Counted from the stretch's first letter, positions 1-6,740 are shown. The stretch: DNA of 18,809 nucleotides from Clostridia bacterium (GCA_900759005.1 CAAEUQ010000194.1:1-18809), one strand, 5' to 3'. Notes: generated from the letters alone by a model not told the origin. Numbers and translations: made by a program.

Positions 1-131
1 AAAAACCCGCGGGTTCAAACCGGGCTTCTCCCGCGGCGCGCGCCAACTTCTGCTTATTGCTGCTGCCTTTCGACCCTGACAAGATTCACAGCATGGCGCC
101 GCACGGGACCCAGTCATCATCACCCACGAGC
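1..131 (-). ncRNA. ffs: Signal recognition particle RNA (small bacterial type)
   Basis: This is the RNA scaffold of the signal recognition particle, which with Ffh targets nascent membrane proteins. On the minus strand the conserved apical domain reads GTCAGG, GTC, a GAAA tetraloop, GGC, then AGCAGC (about 64-85), the symmetric Ffh-binding loop of helix 8, followed by AATAAGC, typical of Bacillota. The arms pair along their length: the 5' end (complement of about 122-131) pairs with the 3' end (about 4-13), CTGGGT pairs with GCCCGG, and the next GC-rich stretches pair imperfectly. The predicted start lies about 7 nt after a consensus promoter. The 3' strand of the terminal helix, CCCGCGGG, runs into five T residues, so the closing helix probably also terminates transcription. 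Length is about 125-130 nt. The identity is firm; the exact ends are inferred. Confidence 0.9.
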
Positions 132-137
132 CAGATC

Positions 138-166
138 ATTATACCACTTTTGCATCACCTTTACAA
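138..166 (-). promoter_or_regulatory. Sigma-A promoter for SRP RNA
   Basis: On the minus strand a -35 box TTGTAA (161-166) and a perfect -10 box TATAAT (138-143) are separated by 17 nt. Transcription would start near 131, exactly where the terminal helix of the SRP RNA begins. Confidence 0.85.
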
Positions 167-290
167 GACTTCGCGGCGGCAAATTTCAGATTTTTTCGCG
201 AGAAATGCCGACGTTATCTAAATTTTAACGCAAAATTGCTGCCGATGTACGATTGTATCTGCTACACTCAATGCAACTGGAGGGATTACA

Positions 291-941
291 ATGCGATACG
301 ATCTCGTGATTTTTGATCTGGACGGTACCGTGCTGAACACATTGGATGATCTTGCGGACGCGTGCAATCAGACCATGCGCCATTTTTCCGCGCCTGAACA
401 TACTGTCGAAGAGGTACGTCGGATGGTCGGCGGCGGCGTTGGCAAGCTGATTCGCCGTGCGTTGCCCGCAGACACGCCGGATGTAGAATATGAGCGCGCG
501 CTTTCGTGGTTCCGTGAGTATTACGCGTCTCATGCGGAGATCAAAACCGCGCCGTACCCGGACGTTCCGGAAATGCTTTCGGCGATCCGCGCCGCGGGCG
601 TTCACGTCGCGTGCAATTCCAATAAGTTCGATTCCGCAGTGCGAGCGCTGTGCGAAAAATATCTGGCTCCAAATATCGAACTTGCGATGGGCGAGCGCGA
701 GGGCGTGCCGAGAAAACCCGCGCCTGACGCGGTTTTTGCCATTCTAAAGCATTTCGGCGTTCAGAAATCGCGCACGCTCTATGTCGGCGACAGTGACGTC
801 GATCTTCAAACCGCGCAAAATGCCGGAATCGACTGTGCGTGGGTGTCGTGGGGATTTCGCCGCGAAAACGAGTTGGGCGACTGCACGATTCCGCACGCGA
901 TGCACACCGCTGATCAGCTTCGAAAATTCATCCTTGAATGA
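291..941 (+). CDS. gph: HAD superfamily phosphatase, phosphoglycolate phosphatase type
   Basis: A 216-residue hydrolase of the haloacid dehalogenase superfamily, of the length and layout of phosphoglycolate phosphatase, which removes phosphate from 2-phosphoglycolate or similar small substrates. Motif I is FDLDGT (residues 8-13; nucleophile D9, acid/base D11), motif II serine is S110 in CNSNK, motif III is K142 in RKPAPD, and motif IV is YVGDSDVD (164-171) with D167 and D171 for magnesium. Residues about 15-80 form the helical cap. The ATG has GGAGG about 8 nt upstream. It is a single-gene unit, divergent from the SRP RNA and closed by a hairpin terminator. Substrate specificity in this superfamily cannot be read from sequence, so PpaX-like pyrophosphatase or sugar phosphatase activity is possible. 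Confidence 0.88.
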   Translation: MRYDLVIFDLDGTVLNTLDDLADACNQTMRHFSAPEHTVEEVRRMVGGGVGKLIRRALPADTPDVEYERALSWFREYYASHAEIKTAPYPDVPEMLSAIRAAGVHVACNSNKFDSAVRALCEKYLAPNIELAMGEREGVPRKPAPDAVFAILKHFGVQKSRTLYVGDSDVDLQTAQNAGIDCAWVSWGFRRENELGDCTIPHAMHTADQLRKFILE

Positions 942-985
942 AGAAAGGCTCGCTCGACGATTGAGCGAACCTTTCTTTTATTTTT
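941..985 (+). terminator. Rho-independent terminator of the HAD phosphatase gene
   Basis: An imperfect inverted repeat, AAGAAAGGCTCGCTC (941-955) against GAGCGAACCTTTCTT (963-977), is followed by a T-rich run (976-985). The helix overlaps the last codon of the convergent minus-strand gene, whose transcripts may also fold here, although the tract on that side is weak. Confidence 0.85.
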
Positions 986-1175
986 CCTTGTAATACAGCA
1001 TACAGTGGCAATAGCCCTCGAAATCCTTGTCCGCGATCTGCTCGCGGAATTCCTTGCACATGCATTTGTTGTCCTCCGTTCGCTCCAGACGGCAGGGGCA
1101 ATAGCCGCCCGTGCGCTTCAAACCTTCCTTGACCGTGCGAACAACCTCCGCATCCTCATTCAAACGAATCTTCAT
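978..1175 (-). CDS. FTR catalytic-chain-like six-cysteine iron-sulfur protein
   Basis: A 65-residue protein resembling the catalytic beta chain of ferredoxin-thioredoxin reductase, whose [4Fe-4S] cluster and neighbouring redox disulfide reduce thioredoxin-like disulfides. It carries the three C-x-C pairs of that family: CPC (26-28), CMC (38-40) and CHC (56-58). Spacing is 9 then 15 residues; the classical plant/cyanobacterial enzyme has 16 then 8, so cysteine roles cannot be copied across directly. No FTR alpha chain or thioredoxin gene is visible. The ATG at 1175 has AAGGAG about 9 nt upstream. It lies 19 nt after the translational GTPase gene in the same operon. Family membership is good; a disulfide reductase role is inferred and the redox partner unknown. 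Confidence 0.75.
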   Translation of the reverse strand: MKIRLNEDAEVVRTVKEGLKRTGGYCPCRLERTEDNKCMCKEFREQIADKDFEGYCHCMLYYKEK

Positions 1176-1194
1176 GATTTAAGTCTCCTTCCAT

Positions 1195-3141
1195 TCACTT
1201 CTTCAGGCAATGCATTCGCGCTTCCGCCTCATTCCACGGAACGAACACACCCGCGCCGTGAGAACAGAACACGCTGCCCGCGGGCTGCTGCAAATCCGCG
1301 TCCGGCTGATAGCCGCGCGCAGCGATCACATTTTCCGCATCGCGGCACAAATCGTAGCCGGCAAAGGAGAACGTTGCGCCGCCCGCACCGCGCGTTTCCA
1401 CACGCAGCGTTACGCCGTAATCCGCGAATCGCGAAACGGGACCGGTTGCGCAAATCCGCGCGTCGTTGTCCAAACGTTCCGCCGGATCGGCAACGCCGCC
1501 GAGCGCCCGAATTTCCGCGGCGATTCTTCCGGCGAATTCGTTCGGGACGATGATTTCCATTCGATAAAACGGCTCGAGCAGCACGCTCTTTGAACGCATG
1601 ACGCCCTGACGAATCGCGCGATACGTCGCCTCGCGAAAATCGCCGCCCTCGGTGTGCTTTTCATGCGCGCGACCATTCAGCAATACGATTTTTACGTCCG
1701 TCAGCTCCGCACCGACGAGCTTTCCGCGATGCGCTCGCTCGAATACGTGCGTTCGAATCAGCTTTTGATACTGAATCGGCAGCGTATCGACGTGGCACTG
1801 GCTTTCAAACGTGATTCCGCTGCCGCGCGCGCCCGGTTCGAGACGGAGAATGACCTCGGCATAATGGCGCAGCGGCTCGTAATGCCCACAACCGACTACC
1901 GGTTCCGCGATCGTTTCCATATAAACGACCTCTGGCGGCAGAAATTTCGCGTAAATGCCGAAGCGCGAAAACAGAATTTTCTGAAGCACCTCCAGCTGAA
2001 TCGGCCCCATTACGCGCACGAGCGTTTCCTTCGTGACGGGGTTGAAGCGCAGCTTCAGCTGCGGCTCTTCGTCTTCGAGAATGCGCAGCTTTTCGGCAAG
2101 CGTGTTTTCGTTCGTTCCGTCCGTCGATTCTACCTTTGCCGAGAGCGCCGCGTGAATTACGCCGTCCGAACCGGAAATGGCGATACGCTTTCCATCCTGA
2201 ATGCAAATCCGATCGCCTGCGTGCAAACCTGTCACGCCCGTGATCGCCACCGCGTCGCCCTCCTGTGCGCAATCGATCGATTCATATTGATTGCCGAACG
2301 CGCGGCGGATTTCGCCGATTTTCTCGATTCGGTCGCCGAATGCGAACGCATCGCGCGGCTTCAGCGTTCCGGAAAACAGCTTCACGAACGCCATGCGCTG
2401 CCCCTTTGCATCGCGGCGAATCTTGTAAACCGCGCCGTCGAGCGGGGAAGCGGGCTTTGCATCCGGAATCAAAAGATTCAAAGCTTCCAAAAGCGCCTTC
2501 ACGCCGTCGCCCTTCAGCGCCGATCCTGTCAGCACCGGCATACACGCACCGGAAAGAAACGCGCGTCGAAGCGCCTGAATCAAGTCGTCATCCGACCACT
2601 CGCCGCTTAAATACCTTTCGAGAAACGCCTCGTCCAACTCCGCGACGCGCTCGGGATCCGCGGGCAGGGGAAGCGGCTCGGCATTCAGCCGCTGCTGTGC
2701 CTGACGAATCGCGCGGGGGACGTCCGCAGTCGCGAGATCACATTTGTTCAAAAACAGAATCACCGGCACGTGATGCGCCCGCGCGAGACTGTTCAGCAGT
2801 ATCGCGTGCGGCTTGACGCCGTCCGAAGCGTCCGCCAGCAGGATCGCCGCATCCAGCGCGGAAAGCGCGCGCTCCGTTTCCGCCGCGAAATCGACGTGAC
2901 CGGGCGTGTCGATCAGCGTATAGCGCCGCCCGCCATAAAAGAAATCCGCCTGATCGGAAAACACGGTAATGCCGCGCTCACGCTCGATCTGATCGGAATC
3001 CAGCACGGTGCTTCCGCGATCGACGCGCCCGAGCGCGCGCACTGAGCCGGTTTCATATAAGATACGCTCCGAAAGCGTGGTTTTTCCCGCGTCGACGTGC
3101 GCGAGAATGCCAATCGTCCGCGATTCAGTCGACATCTTCAA
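1195..3141 (-). CDS. TetM/EF-G-like translational GTPase
   Basis: A 648-residue translation-factor GTPase of the TetM/TetO/EF-G type, expected to bind the ribosomal A-site region. The G domain shows AHVDAGKT (14-21), RGIT (56-59), DTPGH (78-82), NKCD (132-135) and GSALKG (206-211), followed by the domain II barrel and EF-G-like domains III-V. The tip of domain IV, where TetM has a YSPVSTP-type loop, reads HEKHTEGGDF (493-502), and the C-terminus has CSHGAG (626-631). I therefore regard it as a paralogous clostridial GTPase rather than proven tetracycline resistance. The TTG at 3141 has GGAG at 7 nt; an ATG at 3135 is the alternative. Either start overlaps the end of the E2-like gene, suggesting translational coupling. 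Family is certain, function open. Confidence 0.88.
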   Translation of the reverse strand: MKMSTESRTIGILAHVDAGKTTLSERILYETGSVRALGRVDRGSTVLDSDQIERERGITVFSDQADFFYGGRRYTLIDTPGHVDFAAETERALSALDAAILLADASDGVKPHAILLNSLARAHHVPVILFLNKCDLATADVPRAIRQAQQRLNAEPLPLPADPERVAELDEAFLERYLSGEWSDDDLIQALRRAFLSGACMPVLTGSALKGDGVKALLEALNLLIPDAKPASPLDGAVYKIRRDAKGQRMAFVKLFSGTLKPRDAFAFGDRIEKIGEIRRAFGNQYESIDCAQEGDAVAITGVTGLHAGDRICIQDGKRIAISGSDGVIHAALSAKVESTDGTNENTLAEKLRILEDEEPQLKLRFNPVTKETLVRVMGPIQLEVLQKILFSRFGIYAKFLPPEVVYMETIAEPVVGCGHYEPLRHYAEVILRLEPGARGSGITFESQCHVDTLPIQYQKLIRTHVFERAHRGKLVGAELTDVKIVLLNGRAHEKHTEGGDFREATYRAIRQGVMRSKSVLLEPFYRMEIIVPNEFAGRIAAEIRALGGVADPAERLDNDARICATGPVSRFADYGVTLRVETRGAGGATFSFAGYDLCRDAENVIAARGYQPDADLQQPAGSVFCSHGAGVFVPWNEAEARMHCLKK

Positions 3142-4003
3142 CGACCTGCTCCGGCGGCGTATCCAGCTGTTTGGGCGAACGGAGAATGCCGTTGAACATC
3201 CGGAATGCGGAGGCGTAATAATAGCCGTCGCAAATTCGCTCGTCCATGACCAGCGTGTAGTTCAGAATCTTTTTCTCCTCGACCGTGCCGTCCTTCTTCA
3301 GCACCTGCTTTTTCTCCGTTACGCCAAACGCGATGAATACCGGCACATTTCCGAAATTGTAGATGTGATGGTAAATCGGCGGCAGGCCGAGGCTTGCCAT
3401 CGACGTAATGAAGAGCGAGCCGTGGAACGGCGAAAGGTGTTTGAGCTTCATCGGAAGCAACCCGAAATAGTCGATCGTCCGCAAGAGCCAGAACGCAAAT
3501 TTCTTGAAAAGTCCCGGAATGTAATCGAGAATGCGCGCCGTGTCGTCGAAACTTGTCTGTTCGTTTTTCGCTTCTTCAATCAGCTTTTCAACCTGCGCGT
3601 AAATCTGCTCCGCCGTCGCGTCCAGCGGGAAGATCATCGAAATCACCGAATCCGGCGAATTCAGCTTCATTTCCTTTTTGATGCACAGCATTGCCTCGAA
3701 CCGGTTGCGCGCAAAGATTTTCTGCCCTGAAACGAATCGGTTCAGCCCCGGACGCTGCGAAACCAGCCGCACGTATGCCGCCAGCAGTACGTGCAGGATC
3801 GAGAAATTCGTAAGCCCCTTTTCGCGTTTCTCGCGCACATACTGCTCGACCGCGCCGATTTCCATCGATCCGCGGAAGCTGTTGCACGCGTCGCAGCGCT
3901 GCGGCATGATGTAGGGCATGATTTTCATCATCGGACTCAATGAACGCAGAAGCCGCCCGTCGTTGCGGTCGCCGAATCTGTGCTTGCGTTTCTGATTCTC
4001 CAA
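3125..4003 (-). CDS. Stand-alone 2-oxoacid dehydrogenase acyltransferase-like (E2/CAT fold) protein
   Basis: A 292-residue protein matching the catalytic core of dihydrolipoyl acyltransferases (E2), of the chloramphenicol acetyltransferase fold. Fold landmarks are the N-terminal MKIMPYIMPQRCDACNSF region (26-43), the late core segment around GLPPIYHHIYNFGNVP (206-221) and the C-terminal motif MDERICDG (253-260). In active E2 enzymes that last motif is DHRxxDG with a catalytic histidine; here the position is E255, so ordinary acyl transfer is doubtful. There is no lipoyl domain and no E1/E3-binding domain, and no E1 or E3 gene nearby. It is first in an operon with the GTPase and FTR-like genes. 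TTG at 4003 is chosen because GGAGG lies 8 nt before it; TTG at 4009 would leave only 2 nt. Fold is confident, function unknown. Confidence 0.78.
   Translation of the reverse strand: MENQKRKHRFGDRNDGRLLRSLSPMMKIMPYIMPQRCDACNSFRGSMEIGAVEQYVREKREKGLTNFSILHVLLAAYVRLVSQRPGLNRFVSGQKIFARNRFEAMLCIKKEMKLNSPDSVISMIFPLDATAEQIYAQVEKLIEEAKNEQTSFDDTARILDYIPGLFKKFAFWLLRTIDYFGLLPMKLKHLSPFHGSLFITSMASLGLPPIYHHIYNFGNVPVFIAFGVTEKKQVLKKDGTVEEKKILNYTLVMDERICDGYYYASAFRMFNGILRSPKQLDTPPEQVVEDVD
3149..3152 (-). promoter_or_regulatory. RBS favouring the TTG start of the GTPase gene
   Basis: GGAG on the minus strand sits 7 nt before TTG at 3141 but 13 nt before ATG at 3135, favouring the TTG. A weaker AGG (3145-3147) could serve the ATG. 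Confidence 0.5.
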
Positions 4004-4011
4004 AGTCAATT

Positions 4012-4016
4012 CCTCC
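4012..4016 (-). promoter_or_regulatory. RBS deciding the start of the E2-like gene
   Basis: GGAGG on the minus strand sits 8 nt before TTG at 4003 and only 2 nt before TTG at 4009, so translation should start at 4003. Confidence 0.7.
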
Positions 4017-4032
4017 CGATTGCATTTTCATT

Positions 4033-4077
4033 ATTATACGTTTTGATTATTATACAATGATTGCATTCACGAATCAA
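4033..4077 (-). promoter_or_regulatory. Promoter region of the E2-like/GTPase/FTR-like operon
   Basis: On the minus strand TTGATT (4072-4077) lies 17 nt before a perfect TATAAT (4049-4054). A second perfect TATAAT (4033-4038) follows, 16 bp nearer the gene, in an AT-rich tract. Either box could give the start, possibly both. Confidence 0.8.
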
Positions 4078-4090
4078 GAGAAACATACGC

Positions 4091-4119
4091 TGGACAAAGC
4101 GCGTCGGGTGCGATATAAT
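4091..4119 (+). promoter_or_regulatory. Promoter of the coiled-coil protein gene
   Basis: TGGACA (4091-4096) and a perfect TATAAT (4114-4119) are separated by 17 nt. The predicted transcript start is near 4126, about 25 nt before the TTG codon at 4152. Confidence 0.8.
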
Positions 4120-4176
4120 TAATTCGAATCAATTTTATCGAGGATACTGCTTTGGATATATGGATCATTTTTTTCA

Positions 4177-4686
4177 GTGATTTTTCTGATCATCAGTGCG
4201 ATTGCGTGCGTCTGCTGGGCGAAAGCTGCCCGCGAACGCGACGTGAACGCCGTGCGGCTCGACGAGATGAATGCCATGCGCTCGGAGCTTGACCGCGTGC
4301 GCGCGGACGATTACCAGCATCGCCGCCGCATCAATATGCTCTCCGATGCACTGGAGGACGAACAGGCGTATTCCGGCGAGCTGGAAGCCGCGCTTGCCGA
4401 CCGCGAAAAGCGCCTGATCGAACAGAACAAGCGAATCGATCAGGCGAACGCATTGCGCACCCGCGCCGAAAAGGACGCGTCCGGTTCACTTTTGAAAGCG
4501 CAGCTCTACGAGCGCCAGTACGAGCGCCTGCGCGACGAGCATCGCCAGCTCGAACGGCTCTATCGCGAAAAAAGCGAGGAATGCCGCGCGCTTCTTGCTC
4601 AGCCGGCGGAAAAGACGCAGAAGCGAAAGAATCAGAAGACGGAAATCCTCGATCAAATCAGCATGAGCGACCTGTTCGATCTGTGA
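4177..4686 (+). CDS. Membrane-anchored coiled-coil protein, uncharacterised
   Basis: I do not recognise this 169-residue protein. It starts with a hydrophobic stretch (MIFLIISAIACVCWA, 1-15), enough for one membrane anchor, followed by about 115 residues rich in E, R, L, Q and A with heptad character, then a basic QKRKNQK segment and an acidic/hydrophobic tail (ILDQISMSDLFDL). A long cytoplasmic coiled coil on a membrane anchor is the likely topology. The GTG at 4177 has no good ribosome binding site. A GAGGA (4140-4144) with ideal spacing instead serves TTG at 4152, in another frame, and would join this frame if the seven-T run at 4168-4174 were one base shorter. The N-terminus is therefore uncertain. 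The gene converges on the AI-2E gene with one base between the stops. Confidence 0.65.
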   Translation: MIFLIISAIACVCWAKAARERDVNAVRLDEMNAMRSELDRVRADDYQHRRRINMLSDALEDEQAYSGELEAALADREKRLIEQNKRIDQANALRTRAEKDASGSLLKAQLYERQYERLRDEHRQLERLYREKSEECRALLAQPAEKTQKRKNQKTEILDQISMSDLFDL

Positions 4687-4687
4687 T

Positions 4688-5710
4688 TTAAGTCTCGTTT
4701 CGCTGTGCGTAAACGCGAAACGCCGTTCGAATCGTCATCAAAACAGGCAGCGCGAGCAGCATTCCCAGAATGCCGCCAAGATACGAGCCGACGAACAGCG
4801 CGATCAGCACCGTTGCGGGCGAAAGTCCGGAAACGTTGCCGAGAATCCGCGGGCTGATCAGTGTTCCGTCGATCTGCTGAACGAGCCAGAGCACGAACGC
4901 CGTCATCAGCGCGCGTTTCCAGCCGTAGCCGAATGCGGAAAGCATTGCGGGAATGCCGCCGAGCACCGGCCCAAAATACGGAATCATGTTCAAAAGCCCG
5001 ACGACTGCGCCGAGCACGAGCGCGGAATCCAATCCAATCGCGAAAAGTCCGATAAATGCTACCATTCCGACCGCGAGCGCGATCAGCATCTGTCCCCGCA
5101 GATACAGCCGCAGCTCGCGGCTGATTGCATTTCCCATGCGCACGAACGTTTTTCGTGCAGAAAGCGGAACGAGCAACTCCGCGCGAATCATCAGCCGCTT
5201 CCGGTCACATAATAGAAAATACGCAAGAATCACCATCAGACTGATTCTATAGGTTGCGTCCGCAATGTTTCCGGCAATCGCCATTGTGCCCGAGGCGAGA
5301 GAGGGGAGCGCCGCTTCGCCGAGCGTAAGCGGCGGAAGCTCGATCGACGCATGGCGAAGCAGCCAGTCGGATGCTGCGTCTGCGGCGGTTTTGATCGCTT
5401 GAATCGATTCCGGAAGCGATTGAACCAGCGCGATCGTCTGCCGAATCATCGGCGGAAGCATTGCCCAAAGGAACAGCGCCGCAGCGCTGAGCGCAAACAG
5501 AATGGCGATCAGCACCGCGACCGGCGTTTTCGCGTAGCGCTCAAGCATTGAAACCATCGGCGCCAATAAAAATGCAATCGCGCCTGCGCCGAACAGAATT
5601 CCGAACAGGCTGGAAAGCATTCCGCGAAACAGAATGGCGATCAAAGACGCTGCGGCGATTGGAAGCGCGATGCGCGCCGTCCTTTTCCAGGAAGCAAGCG
5701 CCGTCTGCAT
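4688..5710 (-). CDS. AI-2E family (PF01594-type) membrane permease
   Basis: A 340-residue polytopic membrane protein of the AI-2E transporter family (YdiK/PerM/YtvI group), whose members have been linked to autoinducer export, Na+/H+ exchange or other transport. About eight hydrophobic segments are visible, with a hydrophilic, probably external region (about 90-150) after the first three. Family signatures are present: LNMIPYFGPVLGGIPA in the second half and a Q-x2-DG-x3-SPRILG-x3-GLSP stretch near the C-terminus. The ATG at 5710 is chosen because GAGGG ends 6 nt upstream; the preceding ATG (5716) abuts that site and TTG at 5764 has none. It is probably transcribed alone or by read-through from the PRC/YtxH pair. 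Substrate is unknown. Confidence 0.87.
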   Translation of the reverse strand: MQTALASWKRTARIALPIAAASLIAILFRGMLSSLFGILFGAGAIAFLLAPMVSMLERYAKTPVAVLIAILFALSAAALFLWAMLPPMIRQTIALVQSLPESIQAIKTAADAASDWLLRHASIELPPLTLGEAALPSLASGTMAIAGNIADATYRISLMVILAYFLLCDRKRLMIRAELLVPLSARKTFVRMGNAISRELRLYLRGQMLIALAVGMVAFIGLFAIGLDSALVLGAVVGLLNMIPYFGPVLGGIPAMLSAFGYGWKRALMTAFVLWLVQQIDGTLISPRILGNVSGLSPATVLIALFVGSYLGGILGMLLALPVLMTIRTAFRVYAQRNET

Positions 5711-5963
5711 GATCATCCCTCGCTTTTTTAGCAGTTTAGCGGCGCACCCGAAAATTTCTCCCAAGCGCGCCGCGAGAGGTTGGGACTCTGTCTGAACGGA
5801 GAATCGCTGTAATCGGAAGCTCTGCCGAATCAGCGCGACCGGTTAATTTGCGCCGAGCGTGTTTTTGCAGTCAGGTTTGCCGATTTACTGGAACGCCGCC
5901 CCGATCGGAAGTCCCGGCAAATCGGCGCGCCCGTGCATTCCGAGCCAAGCGCGCCGTGCGCTT
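5711..5963. other. 253-bp non-coding stretch with inverted repeat and partial duplication
   Basis: No credible gene is seen. GCCGATTT (5879-5886) and AAATCGGC (5919-5926) are perfect inverted repeats around a GC-rich centre; no T-tract follows on either side, so this is not a standard terminator. In addition 5871-5892 matches 5984-6005, the end of the YtxH-like gene, at 18 of 22 positions, suggesting a decayed duplication. Confidence 0.45.
5717..5721 (-). promoter_or_regulatory. RBS deciding the start of the AI-2E family gene
   Basis: GAGGG on the minus strand is 6 nt before ATG at 5710 and directly touches ATG at 5716, so 5710 is the workable start. Confidence 0.6.
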
Positions 5964-6140
5964 TTACGAACCGAGTTTTCCGGTCAGGCTTTCCGCTTTG
6001 CTGGAGAGCCACTGTCCGGTTTTACGAACCTGGCGGTTCATCCGCTTCGCCGTCTGCCAGTTCATGATCCCGTAGACCGCCGCAGCGGAACCGCCGATCA
6101 GCGCGCCCGTGATCAATCCTTTCACCATTCCATTCTTCAT
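5964..6140 (-). CDS. Small YtxH-like membrane protein
   Basis: A 58-residue protein with one glycine/alanine-rich membrane segment (about 7-26, VKGLITGALIGGSAAAVYGI) followed by a basic amphipathic tail (AKRMNRQVRKTGQWLSSKAE, 31-50). The pattern matches short YtxH-type proteins of Bacillota, often linked to envelope or stress functions, although similarity at this length is weak. ATG at 6140 is chosen because GGAGG (complement of 6151-6155) lies 10 nt upstream; an in-frame ATG at 6149 is only 1 nt from it. The whole first two thirds of the gene lies inside the 3' end of the PRC-barrel reading frame. I infer a joint transcript with that gene and possibly an envelope role. Confidence 0.65.
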   Translation of the reverse strand: MKNGMVKGLITGALIGGSAAAVYGIMNWQTAKRMNRQVRKTGQWLSSKAESLTGKLGS

Positions 6141-6591
6141 TGACTGCATTCCTCCTTTCTGGCAATGAGCGTTCGACAATCACATTGCCGCTTTGCCGGT
6201 CTACCGTGAACAGAGAAACGCGCTCGCGCCCGCTGAGAAGATCATTCCATAGCCCGAGCGACAGTTCCAGCGCTTCGATGCGAAAACTCAACGGGTCGAT
6301 TTCTGCGCCCGTGATCGCGCCGAGACGACAGCCGTCAGTTCCGATGGCACGGCGAAACAGCGCGCGCGATTGGAGCGATTTCCGCTTGCCGGCGTCGTCC
6401 GCTGTAATGGCGACGTCGCCGATTAAGCGAATCCGATCCGATTCAATGAATCGCGTGCCGCATAGCCCCGCATCGACCCAGATTCCTTCGGCGCGCGTCA
6501 GATCATCAGAAAGCTCCGTTTGAACTACACGTCCGATTTTCTTTCCTGATACGACGACCGGTAGTCCGATCAGCGATCGAATCCCGCGCAT
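6022..6591 (-). CDS. PRC-barrel domain protein (3' end doubtful)
   Basis: A 189-residue frame with two PRC-barrel-like repeats, about 1-65 (SLIGLPVVVSGKKIGRVVQ, ending RLIGDVAIT) and about 82-140 (AIGTDGCRLGAITGAEIDP, ending NVIVE). PRC barrels are small adaptor domains found in photosynthetic reaction-centre H subunits, RimM and many short Bacillota proteins. The ATG at 6591 has GGGAGG 8 nt upstream. Both barrels are complete by residue 140. Residues 151-189 merely read the YtxH-like gene in another frame and look unlike natural sequence. A shift of one frame near 6165 would instead end at TGA (6137-6139), overlapping the next start as ATGA. I suspect a lost frame or an unusually long overlap; the domain call is good, the C-terminus is not. 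Confidence 0.7.
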   Translation of the reverse strand: MRGIRSLIGLPVVVSGKKIGRVVQTELSDDLTRAEGIWVDAGLCGTRFIESDRIRLIGDVAITADDAGKRKSLQSRALFRRAIGTDGCRLGAITGAEIDPLSFRIEALELSLGLWNDLLSGRERVSLFTVDRQSGNVIVERSLPERRNAVNEEWNGERIDHGRADRRFRCGGLRDHELADGEADEPPGS

Positions 6592-6665
6592 TCACGTTTC
6601 CTCCCTTCACGTTTTCCGGCAAGCGCTATTATGACCGCCGAACGCGATCTTAAAGCGCGGTAGAT

Positions 6666-6740
6666 TTTGAAAAAACGGCGCATAGGATGAAATGTGTCCC
6701 TGTATTCGCCAATATGCGATGAAATTTGAAAAAATATGCG
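6666..6740. repeat. Short direct repeats upstream of the MATE promoter
   Basis: Three exact direct repeats lie just before the -35 box: TTTGAAAAAA at 6666-6675 and 6725-6734, GATGAAAT at 6686-6693 and 6718-6725, and AATATGCG at 6711-6718 and 6733-6740. The last pair is 22 bp apart, about two helical turns, as expected for a dimeric or paired regulator site. Confidence 0.45.

Noticed and set aside
1654..2610. 318-codon plus-strand open frame opposite the GTPase gene
   Set aside because: Antisense shadow of a translational GTPase with intact G motifs; product is basic and low in complexity.
5879..5926. GCCGATTT/AAATCGGC inverted repeat as a terminator
   Set aside because: The arms are far apart (32 nt) and no T-tract follows on either strand.
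5830..6012. 60-codon minus-strand frame between the AI-2E and YtxH-like genes as a gene
   Set aside because: No ribosome binding site; partly overlaps the YtxH-like gene in another frame. Its likeness to that protein's tail is better explained by a decayed duplication.
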